Shown piece after piece: positions 1 to 12,153 of a DNA stretch of 64,000 nt (its first letter is position 1; the number at the start of each line of letters is the position of its first letter). The stretch comes from Lepisosteus oculatus. Lineage: Eukaryota; Chordata; Actinopteri; Semionotiformes; Lepisosteidae. Under the pieces are notes generated by a model, which did no database searches, was not told the DNA's origin, and saw only the letters and a program-made list of their open reading frames with translations. The stretch lies in contig NC_090709.1 in the NCBI RefSeq assembly GCF_040954835.1, positions 38,622,776 to 38,686,775 of the forward strand. The letters are read 5' to 3'. Both the position numbers and the translations under genes were made by a program.

Positions 1-354
1 TAGAACAAAACAAAAAATAGAAGTAAAATAAAATCTACAGACATGTTACAGACATTTACAACAAAGACATATTATAAAATATTGACATATACTGTAGGCG
101 GCTGGAGCATTATTGGGAGACAGACTCACTGGTCCTCAGGCTGTGACAGGAGATCACATACTGGGCTGCCAGATCAACTGAGTTCCCTCCTCCCTCTCCC
201 AGTAGGATTGGGACCTGTTGTGGTTTTGGCAGGGGTGGGAACTCTGGGATTAGATTTCTGAATTTCAGGAAGAATGTTTCTCTAATCCCAGAGTATCTGT
301 CCCAGTGCAGTAGGAAGTGCACCTCTGTCTCTATCTCTCCCCGCTGGCAGTGGG

Positions 355-630
355 AGCACAGCCTGTCCTCTCTGGGCAGCCAGGTCTGCCTGTGTCCAGT
401 GTCTGTGTCCAGGCTGTGGTCACTGAGCCTGTCCTCTCTGGGCAGCCAGGTCTGCCTGTATCCAGTGTCTGTGTCCAGGCTGTGGTCACTGAGCCTGTCC
501 TCTCTGGGCAGCCAGGTCTGCCTGTGTCCAGTGTGTGTGTCCAGGCTGTGGTCACTGAGCCTGTCCTCTCTGGGCAGCCAGGTTTGCCTGTATCCAGTTT
601 CTATGGCCAGGTTGTGGTCACTGAGCCTGT
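355..630 (-). repeat. 66-bp tandem repeat, in frame within the LINE ORF, about 4 copies
   Basis: A 66-bp unit (22 codons) is repeated about four times without breaking the minus-strand LINE frame. Each copy reads approximately DRLSDHSLDTDTGHRQTWLP. The frame-preserving length suggests it expanded in a translated element or spread with an active copy. Confidence 0.85.
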
Positions 631-727
631 ACTTCGTCGGGGTCTGTTTCTGTTTGTTGTTTTTTATTTTGGTCAAATATTCAGCTAGTGTGTATTGTCT
701 GTTTAAGGTTCTGTAGCATTCCAGTTT

Positions 728-1675
728 ATGTTGTGTTTGTGTGTGTGTGTCCCAGTGTGTGAGATATTGCTGTTTGATCTGTGCTGTGATGTGGTTGAGT
801 CTGAGCTGTGGTGCTCTAGCAGTGCTGTCCTGAGGCTGGTTGTGTGTTGTGTGTATTGTGCTGTGATGGGCTTGAGTCTGGGTTGTGGTGCTCTAGCAGT
901 GCTGTCCTGAGGCTGGTTGTGTGTTGTGTGTATTGTGCTGTGATGTGGTTGAGTCTGGGTTGTGGTGCTCTAGCAGTGCTGTCCTGAGGCTGGTTGTGTG
1001 TTGTGTGTATTGTGCTGTGATGTGGTTGAGTCTGGGTTGTGGTGCTCTAGCAGTGCTGTCCTGAGGCTGGTTGTGTGTTGTGTGTATTGTGCTGTGATGG
1101 GCTTGAGTCTGGGTTGTGGTGCTCTAGCAGTGCTGTCCTGAGGCTGGTTGTGTGTATTGTGCTGTGATGGGCTTGAGTCTGGGTTGTGGTGCTCTAGCAG
1201 TGCTGTCCTGAGGCTGGTTGTGTGTATTGTGCTGTGATGGGCTTGAGTCTGGGTTGTGGTGCTCTAGCAGTGCTGTCTTGAGGCTGGTTTTGTGTTGTGT
1301 GTATTGTGCTGTGATGGGCTTGAGTCTGGGTTGTGGTGCTCTAGCAGTGCTGTCCTGAGGCTGGTTGTGTGTTGTGTGTATTGTGCTGTGATGGGCTTGA
1401 GTCTGGGTTGTGGTGCTCTAGCAGTGCTGTCCTGAGGCTGGTTGTGTGTTGTGTGTATTGTGCTGTGATGGGCTTGAGTCTGGGTTGTGGTGCTCTAGCA
1501 GTGCTGTCCTGAGGCTGGTTGTGTGTTGTGTGTATTGTGCTGTGATGGGCTTGAGTCTGGGTTGTGGTGCTCTAGCAGTGCTGTCCTGAGGCTGGTTGTG
1601 AGTTGTGTGTATTGTGCTGTGATGTGGTGAGTCTGGGTTGTGGTGCTCTAGCAGTGCTGTCCTGAGGCTGGTTAG
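728..1675. repeat. 77-bp minisatellite, about 12 copies
   Basis: The unit contains GTGCTCTAGCAGTGCTGTCC and is about 77 bp, with some shortened copies of about 65 bp. It interrupts the minus-strand LINE ORF. Neighbouring copies are nearly identical, so expansion is recent. Confidence 0.9.
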
Positions 1676-2411
1676 TGTCGGTGTGGCTCAGGTCAGTGAG
1701 CCTCAGGACCAGCTGGCTCAGGGGGCTCTGTTTTGGGCTCAGCTCTTGGCTCAGCAGGGCTTTGTGGTGGTAGGAATTTTGGTCGCTGTTTTTTAGGTGT
1801 AGCCAATACTTTAATACTCTTTTCTGTATGTTTATCAATAGTGGGTACTGGCCTAATTCGGCCCTGCACCCGTTGTTAGGAGTTTTTCTCTGCACACGGA
1901 GGATGATTCTACAGATCTCCATGTGCAGAGTTTCTGTGGGGTGTTTGTCCCATTGGGTGTACTCCTGGTCTGTGAGGGGACCCCACACTTCACTGCCGTA
2001 CAGGGCAATGGGTGAGAGTGATGCAGTTGTACTGGTATGAGCAGAGACTCGGTGCTCTTGAGTGACAGGGCTGAAGCACTCAGCAGTGTCAACAGCCAGC
2101 AGAGCAGTCAGTCATCAGCGGTGTTATCAGCTGCTGATCTGTGCGATCAGCCCCCGGGAGTTTAATGTGTTTTTCTGGGGGGAAAAGCCTCATTAACACC
2201 GCTGGAGCGCATGCGCTGCCCGCGTGTCCCCGGTCTCGCCCCACACCGCACGTGGAAGCCGGACCCCAGACCCCCACGGGTGCGGGAACACGCGTGTTTC
2301 ACCTGGACACGGGTCCGAACCGAGAGGCGCGCTCGGGGCCGCGGGTTCCGTCCCGGCACCCGGGGGAGGGCCAGCCCGGTTCGGCGGCTCGGCGGTTCGG
2401 CTGCGACTCAC

Positions 2412-2558
2412 GTCCACTCCCAGCGGCACCGCGAACTCCTGCCGCTCGGTTCCGAAGCTGTAGTGGCTGGTCCGGTCCAAGGCAGCCCGGCCGGTTCCGG
2501 AGAGCTGCTCTCCGAGTCCGGCTCGGAAGTTGTAGCCGCAGACGTCGGTTAAAGCCAT
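2412..2558 (-). CDS. psmb8: Proteasome subunit beta type-8 (LMP7), first coding exon only
   Basis: The exon encodes 49 residues starting MALTDVCGYNF and ending VPLGVD, followed by a GTGAGT donor (2406-2411). Start, length and internal motif (SHYSFGTERQEFAVPLG) match the first exon of LMP7 (beta5i), the interferon-inducible chymotrypsin-like subunit of the immunoproteasome. It encodes most of the N-terminal propeptide, which is removed during assembly. The mature N-terminal Thr and the catalytic core lie on later exons. None is visible between here and position 1, where intron 1 holds a LINE and minisatellites, so they should lie beyond the left edge. The ISREs just upstream support the call. 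It could be an isolated exon 1 fragment if the remaining exons are missing there. Confidence 0.9.
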
Positions 2559-3020
2559 AGTTCGGGTGTACGGACGGTTCGGGACGGGCGGTTCGGGTAA
2601 TATCGATCCGGTATCGATCAGCTTGATCGAGCGGCGAGGATACGGGACGGCCGACTGCCTGAGAGGGGAGCGAGCTCGTGTCTCCGAGCAGCTTCCTGGA
2701 TCTGAACCGAAACCGAAAGCGGTTCGGGGGCGGAACCCTTTGGTTTCGGTTTCCACTGCAGAGCGGGGGCCGAGGCCGAGACTGGCGGGCCCCGTGCTCC
2801 GCTCGGAACCGGCGGTCCAGCTCCCGGTCCGGGGCGGGAGCGGGCCGTGTCCGGCGGAGGCCGCTGGACAGCGGCGGGCTCCGGGTCCGGGGTCCAGTCT
2901 CCGGGCTCCGGCGCTGTCCGCCAGGGGGCGCAGCGGGCGGCCGCAGGGAAATCAGAGCGGGCGGCCCCGCCCCCCCGGGGCCGGCGGGCCAATGGGGAGA
3001 GCGAGCAGCGCCACGTCACC
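2559..3020 (-). promoter_or_regulatory. psmb8 CpG-rich promoter with two ISRE/IRF elements
   Basis: This GC- and CpG-rich segment lies directly upstream of the psmb8 start codon. It holds two interferon-stimulated response-type motifs: AACCGAAACCGAAAG (2705-2719), and the reverse complement of GGAAACCGAAACC at 2742-2754. Both match the GAAANNGAAA core bound by IRF factors. Interferon control of LMP7 is well established; the assignment here is by motif and position. Confidence 0.75.
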
Positions 3021-3186
3021 GCCTGCCAGGCAGAACCGTGCGGGACAGGTTACTGGGACAGGAAACACCGGCAGGGGGTGCTGGGACACCTTACTGGGAA
3101 AGGAAACACCGACAGGGTACTGGGACAGCTTACAGGACCGGTTGACCCTGACAGGGTACTGGGACAGGTTACAGAGGCACAGTAAC

Positions 3187-4120
3187 CTCGTGACACAGTG
3201 ACTCTACACACAGAGTAACACAGTAATACCACACACGGAGTAACACAGTCAGACACAGTGACTCCACACACAGAGTAACACAGTAATACCACACACGGAG
3301 TAACACAGTCAGACACAGTGACTCCACACACAGAGTAACACAGTCAGACACAGTGACTCCACACACAGAGTAACGCAGTAATACCACACACGGAGTAACG
3401 CAGTCAGACACAGTGACTCCACACACGGAGTAACGCAGTCAGACACAGTGACTCCACACACAGAGTAACACAGTAATACTACACACAGACTAACACAGTC
3501 AGACACAGTGACTCCACACACAGAGTAACACAGTCAGACACAGCGACTCCACACAGAGTAATACAGTAATACTACACACAGAGTAACGCAGTCAGACACA
3601 GTGACTCTACACACAGAGTAACGCAGTCAGACACAGTGACTCCACACACAGAGTAACGCAGTCAGACACAGCGACTCCACACAGAGTAACACAGTAATAC
3701 TACACACAGAGTAACGCAGTCAGACACAGTGACTCTACACACAGAGTAACGCATTCAGACACAGTGACTCCACACACGGAGTAACACAGTCAGACACAGT
3801 GACTCCACACACAGAGTAACACAGTCAGACACAGTGACTCCACACAGAGTAACGCAGTCAGACACAGTGACTCCACACACAGAGTAACACAGTAATACTA
3901 CACACAGAGTAACACAGTCAGACACAGTGACTCCACACAAAGAGTAACGCAGTCAGACACAGTGACTCCACACACAGAGTAACGCATCAGACACAGTGAT
4001 TCCACACACAGAGTAACACAGTAATACTACACACAGAGTAACACAGTCAGACACAGTGACTCCACACACAGAGTAACGCAGTCAGGCACAGTGACTCTAC
4101 ACACAGAGTAACACAGCTGG
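3187..4120. repeat. About 35-bp minisatellite (GACACAGTGACTCCACACAC type)
   Basis: Units alternate between GTAACACAGTCAGACACAG and GTAATACYACACACRGAG forms. The array fills the space between the psmb8 promoter and the psmb10 3' end. No gene is seen in it. Confidence 0.9.
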
Positions 4121-4140
4121 GGGTAGTTCAGAACTGAGTC

Positions 4141-4146
4141 TTTATT
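4141..4146 (-). terminator. psmb10 polyadenylation signal
   Basis: AATAAA on the minus strand, about 220 bp beyond the psmb10 stop codon at 4368. Confidence 0.6.
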
Positions 4147-4367
4147 AACCAGGAATCACAGGTATACAGTAAACAGTGGTTCATTCTGAAGACACACAAA
4201 TACAACAGTGTCGCCCTGCTCTGCTCACAGACACACCCCAGGGCTGTTTCACACACACGTCTGGAGAGTGACTGTGTAACCTGTTCTGTTGTGTCGCTGT
4301 GGAAGTCCCGTGCTGTTGTGCGATTGTGACACTGTTCTGCTGCTGTGTTGCTGGGTTGTCGTGTTGC

Positions 4368-7300
4368 TCAGTGTGTGTCCATGAGCTGCACTGTCTCCTG
4401 GACCAGCTCCATCTCCAGAGGAGAAACTGTCTCACGGAGAACCGGAGTCGTCCCAGGACAGTACTTATACTTCCTCTGTCTGAGAGAGAGAGACGGGTTA
4501 ATACACTCCAGTACACTGACACTGCACTGAGAGAGAGAGGGGTTCATACACACACACTGACTGGACACTCCAGTACATGAACACTGCACTGAGAGAGAGA
4601 GGGGTTCACACAGACACACTGACTGGACACTCCAGTACATGAACACTGCACTGAGAGAGAGAGGGGTTCATACACACACACTGACTGGACACTCCAGTAC
4701 ATGAACACTGCACTGAGAGAGAGAGGGGTTCATACAGACACACTGACTGGACACTCCAGTACATTAACACTCACTGAGAGAGAGAGGGGTTCATACAGAC
4801 ACACTGACTGGACACTCCAGTACATGAACACTGCACTGAGAGAGAGAGGGGTTCACACAGACACACTGACTGGACACTCCAGTACATGAACACTGCACTG
4901 AGAGAGAGAGGGGTTCATACACACACCCTGACTGGACACTCCAGTACATGAACACTGCACTGAGAGAGAGAGGGGTTCATACAGACACACTGACTGGACA
5001 CTCCAGTACATGAACACTGCACTGAGAGAGAGAGGGGTTCATACACACACACTGACTGGACACTCCAGTACATGAACACTGCACTGAGAGAGAGAGGGGT
5101 TCATACAGACACACTGACTGGACACTCCAGTACATGAACACTGCACTGAGAGAGAGAGGGGTTCATACACACACACTGACTGGACACTCCAGTACATGAA
5201 CACTGCACTGAGAGAGAGAGGGGTTCATACACACACACTGACTGGACACTCCAGTACATGAACACTGCACTGAGAGAGAGAGGGGTTCATACAGACACAC
5301 TGACTGGACACTCCAGTACATGAACACTGCACTGAGAGAGAGAGGGGTTCATACACACACACTGACTGGACACTCCAGTACATGAACACTGCACTGAGAG
5401 AGAGAGGGGTTCACACAGACACACTGAGAGAGAGAGGGGTTCACACAGACACACTGAGAGAGAGAGGGGTTCATACAGACACTGCTCTGAGCCAGTACCT
5501 GGTGTCCTTGTACTGGGACTCCTCGTAGGGCCGCAGGTACTCCACTCCTGCCCGGGTGATGACACACAGGTCGATGTTGCTGCCCGAGCCCAGGTCACTC
5601 ATGACCCCTGCGTGGACGGCGTCTCTGACCAGGCGCTTGGCATCGTCCAGCTGCAGAGAGCAGCAGTCTTACTGACGGCCGACACGTCTGACCTCCATCT
5701 GCATCTGATCTCACTGGGCTGTACTGGGCTGTACTGGGTTTTTACCCTGATCTCACTGGGCTGTTCTGCGCTGTACATTGTTTTTACCCTGATTTCTCCG
5801 GGCTGTACTGTGTTTTTACCCTGATCTCACTGGGCTCTACTGCACTGTACTGTGTTTTTACCCTGCTCTCACTGGGCTTTACTGCGCTGGACTGTGTTTT
5901 TACTCTGATCTCACTGAGCTGGACTGTGTTTTTACCCTGCTCTCACTGGGCTGGACTGTAGGCTGGGGGTGGACTCGTCCTCAAACTCACCTCCATGTCG
6001 GTCCTGAAGCCGTCCTCCAGCACCCCCATCGCGGGCAGGTCCCCCGAGCCTGTGGACAGCACCGAGCGGTCAGTCGGCCTGGGGCGGTCAGTCAGTCAGT
6101 CAGTCAGGAGCGGTCAGTCAGTCTGGGGCAGGCAGTCAGTCAGTCAGTCAGTCAGTCAGTCAGGAGCGGTCAGTCAGTCTGGGGTGGTCAGTCAGTCAGA
6201 CTGGGGCGGTCAGTCAGTCGGTCAGGAGTGGTCAGTCTATCAGAAGCGGTCAGTTCTCCCTGTCACCCTCTGGGCCTCGTTCATCACTGCAGCACAGCTG
6301 AGTCCGAGTCAGGAGGAGTCCTGCAGGTACGCACACACACACACACACGCACGCACACAGAGCCGGCTGACCGGATGCTCACCCATGGCCTTGAAGGGCA
6401 TGTTGTCGACACTCCCGTACGGCCCCACTGTGTACAGGTGAGCTCCAGTGACGTCCACTCCGCCCAGCAGCAGGTACGCCCCGATCTGACCGCGGTACCT
6501 GGACACACAGACACACCCTGACTCAGATCGTCCACCCTGAGTCACCCTGGGCTTCACACACACACACACACTGACCTGAAGAGCATGTCCTGCAGGATGC
6601 TGGTGGCCATGACCACCCTGGGGTTCACACACACACACACACACTGACCTGAAGAGCATGTCCTGCAGGATGCTGGTGGCCATGACCACCCTGGGGTTCA
6701 CACACACACACACACACACACTGACCTGAAGAGCATGTCCTGCAGGATGCTGGTGGCCATGACCACCCTGGGGTTCACACACACACACACACACACACAC
6801 TGACCTGAAGAGCATGTCCTGCAGGATGCTGGTGGCCATGACGACCCTGGGCTTCACACACACACACTCACACACACACACACACTGACCTGAAGAGCAT
6901 GTCCTGCAGGATGCTGGTGGCCATGACGACTCTGGGCTTCACACACACACACACTCACACACACACACACACACACTGACCTGAAGAGCATGTCCTGCAG
7001 GATGCTGGTGGCCATGACCACCCTGGGGTTCACACACACACACACACACACACACTGACCTGAAGAGCATGTCCTGCAGGATGCTGGTGGCCATGACCAC
7101 CCTGGGGTTCACACACACACACACACACATGAACACACACACAAACACACACACACACACACTGACCTGAAGAGCATGTCCTGCAGGATGCTGGTGGCCA
7201 TGACCACCCTGGGGTTCACACACACACACACACACACACACTGACCTGAAGAGCATGTCCTGCAGGATGCTGGTGGCCATGACGACCCTGGGGTTCACAC

Positions 7301-10300
7301 ACACACACACACACACACACACTGACCTGAAGAGCATGTCCTGCAGGATGCTGGTGGCCATGACGACCCTGGGGTTGCGCCCGCTGTTCAGGGAGAAGAT
7401 GGACAGGTTGGAGGACAGCAGCTCGGTGGTCTTCTCGGTGTCTGCCGCCGTCCCGGCGCCGCAGCAGCTGGACACAGACAGGGGGGGGGACCCGTTAGTC
7501 CGGACCGGACCGGACCCCCGCCTCGCGGCCCGGCGTCGCCGTGGTGACAGGTACTCACTAGATGTTGGGCGCGATGTAGTGGATCTTGGAACAGACCTTA
7601 TCAGCAACGACGTCACTGGAGGTGGCCCTGGTGTCGGCGCCCAGCACAACGCCATCCTGAGAGACACAGGGACGTCAATACACACACACCTGACACCGGG
7701 GTACCCAGAGACACGGGGCTATGCAGCTGTACCTTGAACACCAGGCCTGCTATAGTGGTTCCAGTCTTCATGGGTGTGGGGCGCCTCGACCTGACACCCC
7801 CCAGGGCCTGCTCGAAAGCCACATTTCTGGAAAACAGGGAAAAAGATGATATTCCTACAGCTCTGTGCACACAGATACAGTAAAGTCACGCTGTGTGGAT
7901 ACTGTTACAGGTGTCACTGCTGTAACAGAACTGTCACTGTAATGATATTATTCCTACAGCTCTGTGCACACAGATACAGTAAAGTCACGCTGTGTGGATA
8001 CTGTTACAGGTGTCACTGCTGTAACAGAACTGTCACTGTAATGATATTATTCCTACAGCTCTGCGCACACAGATACAGTAAAGTCACACTGTGTGGATAC
8101 TGTTACAGGTGTCACTGCTGTAACAGAACTGTCACTGTAATGATATTATTCCTACAGCTCTGTGCACACAGATACAGTAAAGTCACGCTGTGTGGATACT
8201 GTTACAGGTGTCACTGCTGTAACAGAACTGTCACTGTAATGATATTATTCCTACAGCTCTGTGCACACAGATACAGTAAAGTCACACTGTGTGGATACTG
8301 TTACAGGTGTCACTGTAATGATATTATTCCTACAGCTCTGTGCACACAGATACAGTAAAGTCACGCTGTGTGGATACTGTTACAGGTGTCACTGCTGTAA
8401 CAGAACTGTCACTGTAATGATATTATTCCTACAGCTCTGTGCACACAGATACAGTAAAGTCACACTGTGTGGATACTGTTACAGGTGTCACTGTAATGAT
8501 ATTATTCCTACAGCTCTGTGCACACAGATACAGTAAAGTCACGCTGTGTGGATACTGTTACAGGTGTCACTGCTGTAACAGAACTGTCACTGTAATGATA
8601 TTATTCCTACAGCTCTGTGCACACAGATACAGTAAAGTCACACTGTGTGGATACTGTTACAGGTGTCACTGCAGTAACAGAACTGTCACTGTAATGATAT
8701 TATTCCTACAGCTCTGTGCACACAGATACAGTAAAGTCACGCTGTGTGGATACTGTTACAGGTGTCACTGCTGTAACAGAACTGTCACTGTAATGATATT
8801 ATTCCTACAGCTCTGTGCACACAGATACAGTAAAGTCACGCTGTGTGGATACTGTTACAGGTGTCACTGCTGTAACAGAACTGTCACTGTAATGATATTA
8901 TTCCTACAGCTCTGTGCACACAGATACAGTAAAGTCACGCTGTGTGGATACTGTTACAGGTGTCACTGCTGTAACAGAACTGTCACTGTAATGATATTAT
9001 TCCTACAGCTCTGCGCACACAGATACAGTAAAGTCACACTGTGTGGATACTGTTACAGGTGTCACTGCTGTAACAGAACTGTCACTGTAATGATATTATT
9101 CCTACAGCTCTGCGCACACAGATACAGTAAAGTCACGCTGTGTGGATACTGTTACAGGTGTCACTGCAGTAACAGAACTGTCACTGTAATGATATTATTC
9201 CTACAGCTCTGTGCACACAGATACAGTAAAGTCACGCTGTGTGGATACTGTTACAGGTGTCACTGTAATGATATTATTCCTACAGCTCTGTGCACACAGA
9301 TACAGTTAAGTCACACTGTGGATACTGTTACAGGTGTCACTGCTGTAACAGAACTGTCACTGTAATGATATTATTCCTACAGCTCTGTGCACACAGGTAC
9401 AGTAAAGTCACACTGTGTGGATACTGTTACAGGTGTCACTGCAGTAACAGAACTGTCACTGTCATTAAATTATTTCTAATAGTCTTATTTCTGAGTAAGA
9501 ACACTTACAGAAGAATAGGCTGGTGTTTCTGAGTGTGTGAGGATACTCACAGCAGTAATAATGTGTTATTTGTGTGTCAGAGTACTGAGGAACGGCCTCT
9601 TCTTTCAGAACACTTACAGAAGAACAGGCTGGTGTTTCTGAGTGTGTGAGGATACTCACAGCAGTAATAATGTGTTATTTGTGTGTCAGAGTACTGAGGA
9701 ACGGCCTCTTCTTTCAGAACACTTACAGAAGGACAGGCTGGTGTTTCTGAGTGTGTGAGGATACTCACAGCAGGAATAATGTGTTATTTGTGTGTCAGAG
9801 TACTGAGGAACGGCCTCTTCTTTCAGAACACTTACAGAAGAACAGGCTGGTGTTTCTGAGTGTGTGAGGATACTCACACCAGTAATAATGTGTTATTTGT
9901 GTGTCAGAGTACTGAGGAACGGCCTCTTCTTTCAGAACACTTACAGAAGAACAGGCTGGTGTTTCTGAGTGTGTGAGGATACTCACAGCAGTAGTAATGT
10001 GTTATTTGTGTGTCAGAGTACTGAGGAACGGCCTCTTCTTTCAGAACACTTACAGAAGGACAGGCTGGTGTTTCTGAGTGTGTGAGGATACTCACACCAG
10101 TAATAATGTGTTATTTGTGTGTCAGAGGACTGAGGAACGGCCTCTTCTTTCAGAACACTTACAGAAGGACAGGCTGGTGTTTCTGAGTGTGTGAGGATAC
10201 TCACAGCAGTAGTAATGTGTTATTTGTGTGTCAGAGGACTGAGGAACGGCCTCTTCTTTCAGAACACTTACAGAAGGACAGGCTGGTGTTTCTGAGTGTG

Positions 10301-12153
10301 TGAGGATACTCACAGCAGTAATAATGTGTTATTTGTGTGTCAGAGTACTGAGGAACGGCCTCTTCTTTCAGAACACTTACAGAAGGACAGGCTGGTGTTT
10401 CTGAGTGTGTGAGGATACTCACAGCAGTAATAATGTGTTATTTGTGTGTCAGAGGACTGAGGAACGGCCTCTTCTTTCAGAACACTTACAGAAGAACAGG
10501 CTGGTGTTTCTGAGTGTGTGAGGATACTCACAGCAGTAATAATGTGTTATTTGTGTGTCAGAGGACTGAGGAACGGCCTCTTCTTTCAGAACACTTACAG
10601 AAGAACAGGCTGGTGTTTCTGAGTGTGTGAGGATACTCACAGCAGTAATAATGTGTTATTTGTGTGTCAGAGTACTGAGGAACGGCCTCTTCTTTCAGAA
10701 CACTTACAGAAGAACAGGCTGGTGTTTCTGAGTGTGTGAGGATACTCACAGCAGTAATAATGTGTTATTTGTGTGTCAGAGGACTGAGGAACGGCCTCTT
10801 CTTTCAGAACACTTACAGAAGAACAGGCTGGTGTTTCTGAGTGTGTGAGGATACTCACAGCAGTAATAATGTGTTATTTGTGTGTCAGAGTACTGAGGAA
10901 CGGCCTCTTCTTTCAGAACACTTACAGAAGAACAGGCTGGTGTTTCTGAGTGTGTGAGGATACTCACACCAGTAATAATGTGTTATTTGTGTGTCAGAGT
11001 ACTGAGGAACGGCCTCTTCTTTCAGAACACTTACAGAAGGACAGGCTGGTGTTTCTGAGTGTGTGAGGATACTCACAGCAGTAATAATGTGTTATTTGTG
11101 TGTCAGAGGACTGAGGAACGGCCTCTTCTTTCAGAACACTTACAGAAGAACAGGCTGGTGTTTCTGAGTGTGTGAGGATACTCACAGCAGTAATAATGTG
11201 TTATTTGTGTGTCAGAGTACTGAGGAACGGCCTCTTCTTTCAGAACACTTACAGAAGGACAGGCTGGTGTTTCTGAGTGTGTGAGGATACTCACAGCAGT
11301 AATAATGTGTTAATTCAGAGTAAGTCAGAGTACTGTCAGAAGAATGATGCGAGTCAGTGAGAATACTTACTACAGTAATAATGATAACCAGCTCTTTCCC
11401 AGATCCGGACATCAACACTCTCTCACTCTCTCACTCTCTCCCAGTCTCGATCACTGTCTCACTCTCTTTCTCTCTCACTCTGTCAATGTCTCACTCTCTC
11501 ACTGTCTCCCAGTCTCTCTCCCTGTATCACTCTCTGTCTCTCCCAGTCTCGATCACTCTCTCAGTCTCTGTCTCTCTCACTGTCTCTCTCAGTCTCTGTC
11601 TCTCTCACTGTCTCACTCTCTTTCTCTCTCACTCTGTCAATGTCTCACTCTCTCACTGTCTCACTGTCTCTCCCAGTCTCGATCACTCACTCACTCTCTG
11701 TCTCTCTCTCCCAGTCTCTCTCACTGTCTCACTCAGTCTCTGTCACTCTCTCCCTGTCTCACTCTCTGTCTCTCTCCCAGTGTCTCACTCTCTCACTGTC
11801 TCACTCTCTGTCTCTCCCAGTCTCGATCACTCTCTCACTCTCTGTCTCTCTCCCTGTCTCACTCAGTCTCTGTCTCTGTCACTCTCTCCCTGTCTCACTC
11901 TCTGTCTCTCTCCCAGTCTCTGTCTCTGTCACTCTCTCCCTGTCTCACTCTCTGTCTCTCTCACTGTCTCACTCTCTCAGTCTCGGGGTTCCTGCGCTCG
12001 TCCCCGATCCTCACTTTCACTTTCAGGAGTATCGCCCGGGCGCGCTCGGGGTGACCCCGGGGGGAGAGAGGGGGGTCGCGCCGGTCCTCACCTGCCGGAG
12101 TTCTGGAAGCTGAACCCGCTCGCGGGCGCCTCGAGCACGAAGGGCGAAGCCAT
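4368..12153 (-). CDS. psmb10: Proteasome subunit beta type-10 (beta2i, MECL-1; psmb13-like), 8 exons, 277 aa
   Basis: Exons on the minus strand: 12092-12153, 7733-7826, 7559-7656, 7327-7467, 6383-6498, 5991-6049, 5499-5650, 4368-4479. The joined CDS is 834 bp and stays in frame. This is the inducible trypsin-like (beta2i) subunit of the 20S immunoproteasome. The 43-residue propeptide starts [20 protein letters not shown] and ends PMKTG before Thr44, the mature catalytic Thr1 ([11 protein letters not shown]). Asp17 (GADTRAT) and Lys33 (CSKIHYIAP) of the mature chain are present, as are [21 protein letters not shown] and [14 protein letters not shown]. The long C-terminal arm ends ETVQLMDTH, typical of beta2/beta2i. 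In zebrafish the linked beta2i-like gene is called psmb13. It is divergent from psmb12 across a 420-bp promoter. Most introns are packed with minisatellites, and the intron 4 array contains copies of the end of exon 4. Confidence 0.95.
4485..5490. repeat. 62-bp minisatellite family A (psmb10 intron 7)
   Basis: About 15 copies of a 62-bp unit containing GACTGGACACTCCAGTACAT and AGAGAGAGAGGGGTTC. The same unit recurs in opposite orientation at 18380-19110 and in the same orientation at 51860-52430, with a single degraded piece at about 28970. Confidence 0.9.
5690..5965. repeat. About 45-bp minisatellite (psmb10 intron 6)
   Basis: Units are variants of TTTTTACCCTGATCTCACTG plus GGCTGTACTG. Copies are diverged and of variable length. 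Confidence 0.8.
6075..6255. repeat. (GTCA)n-rich repeat (psmb10 intron 5)
   Basis: GTCAGTCAGTCAGTC runs separated by GGGGCGGTCAGT or GGAGCGGTCAGT. Low complexity. Confidence 0.85.
6545..7326 (-). repeat. Exon-edge minisatellite: nine decoy copies of psmb10 exon 4 3' end plus donor
   Basis: Each unit of roughly 75-105 bp carries about 50 nt identical or nearly identical to the last part of psmb10 exon 4 (coding [17 protein letters not shown] on the minus strand), followed by the same GTCAGTGTG donor and a CA/TG tract. Decoy donors lie near 6573, 6646, 6722, 6804, 6887, 6978, 7058, 7163 and 7243. The true donor is at 7322-7326, next to the intact exon. The copies lie downstream of the true donor in transcription. 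Confidence 0.92.
7845..9465. repeat. 99-bp minisatellite (psmb10 intron 1)
   Basis: About 16 copies of a 99-bp unit containing GATATTATTCCTACAGCTCT, with some copies shortened to 78 bp. Both lengths are multiples of three, so long open frames arise by chance; no coding function is implied. Confidence 0.93.
9480..11320. repeat. 109-bp minisatellite, about 17 copies (psmb10 intron 1)
   Basis: A strict 109-bp period with unit sequence including AACGGCCTCTTCTTTCAGAA. Copies differ at a few positions only (GTACTGAGG versus GGACTGAGG, GAACAGG versus GGACAGG). The array is very homogeneous. Confidence 0.95.
11405..11990. repeat. CT-rich low-complexity tract (psmb10 intron 1)
   Basis: About 590 bp of CTCTCTCACTGTCTC-type sequence, a strong strand-asymmetric polypyrimidine tract close to the psmb10 promoter. 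Serine- and leucine-rich frames across it are artefacts of composition. Confidence 0.9.
12010..12026. promoter_or_regulatory. ISRE-like element in psmb10 intron 1
   Basis: TCACTTTCACTTTCAGG; the reverse complement contains GAAAGTGAAAGTG, matching the GAAANNGAAA core. It lies about 70 bp inside the psmb10 gene from exon 1, still near the shared promoter. Confidence 0.65.

Larger units (their letters stand above)
1..2095 (-). mobile_element. Non-LTR retrotransposon (LINE) 3' portion, degenerate
   Basis: Read on the minus strand, this stretch keeps recognisable LINE ORF2 C-terminal sequence. The part at about 1680-1990 encodes peptides such as DQEYTQWDKHPTE and INIQKRVLKYWLHL. The part at 110-380 ends in a Cys/His motif (CSHCQRGEIETEVHFLLH), where a Trp stands in the place I would expect a final Cys. 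The AT-rich 3' UTR (1-110) also occurs at 14113-14446, which confirms a dispersed element. Two internal minisatellites (66 bp and 77 bp) have expanded inside the ORF, and the 77-bp unit would break the frame. It lies in intron 1 of psmb8. The LINE clade cannot be fixed from this fragment. Confidence 0.75.

Noticed and set aside
8439..9365. Long open frame of 308 codons across the 99-bp array
   Set aside because: Unit lengths of 99 and 78 bp are multiples of three, so an open unit stays open when repeated; it lies in psmb10 intron 1 and has no domain or start context.
9480..11320. Seventeen regularly spaced 63-residue frames; CRISPR-like regularity
   Set aside because: The whole 109-bp unit repeats, with no unique spacers between short repeats. 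It is a eukaryotic intronic minisatellite, not a CRISPR array or gene family.
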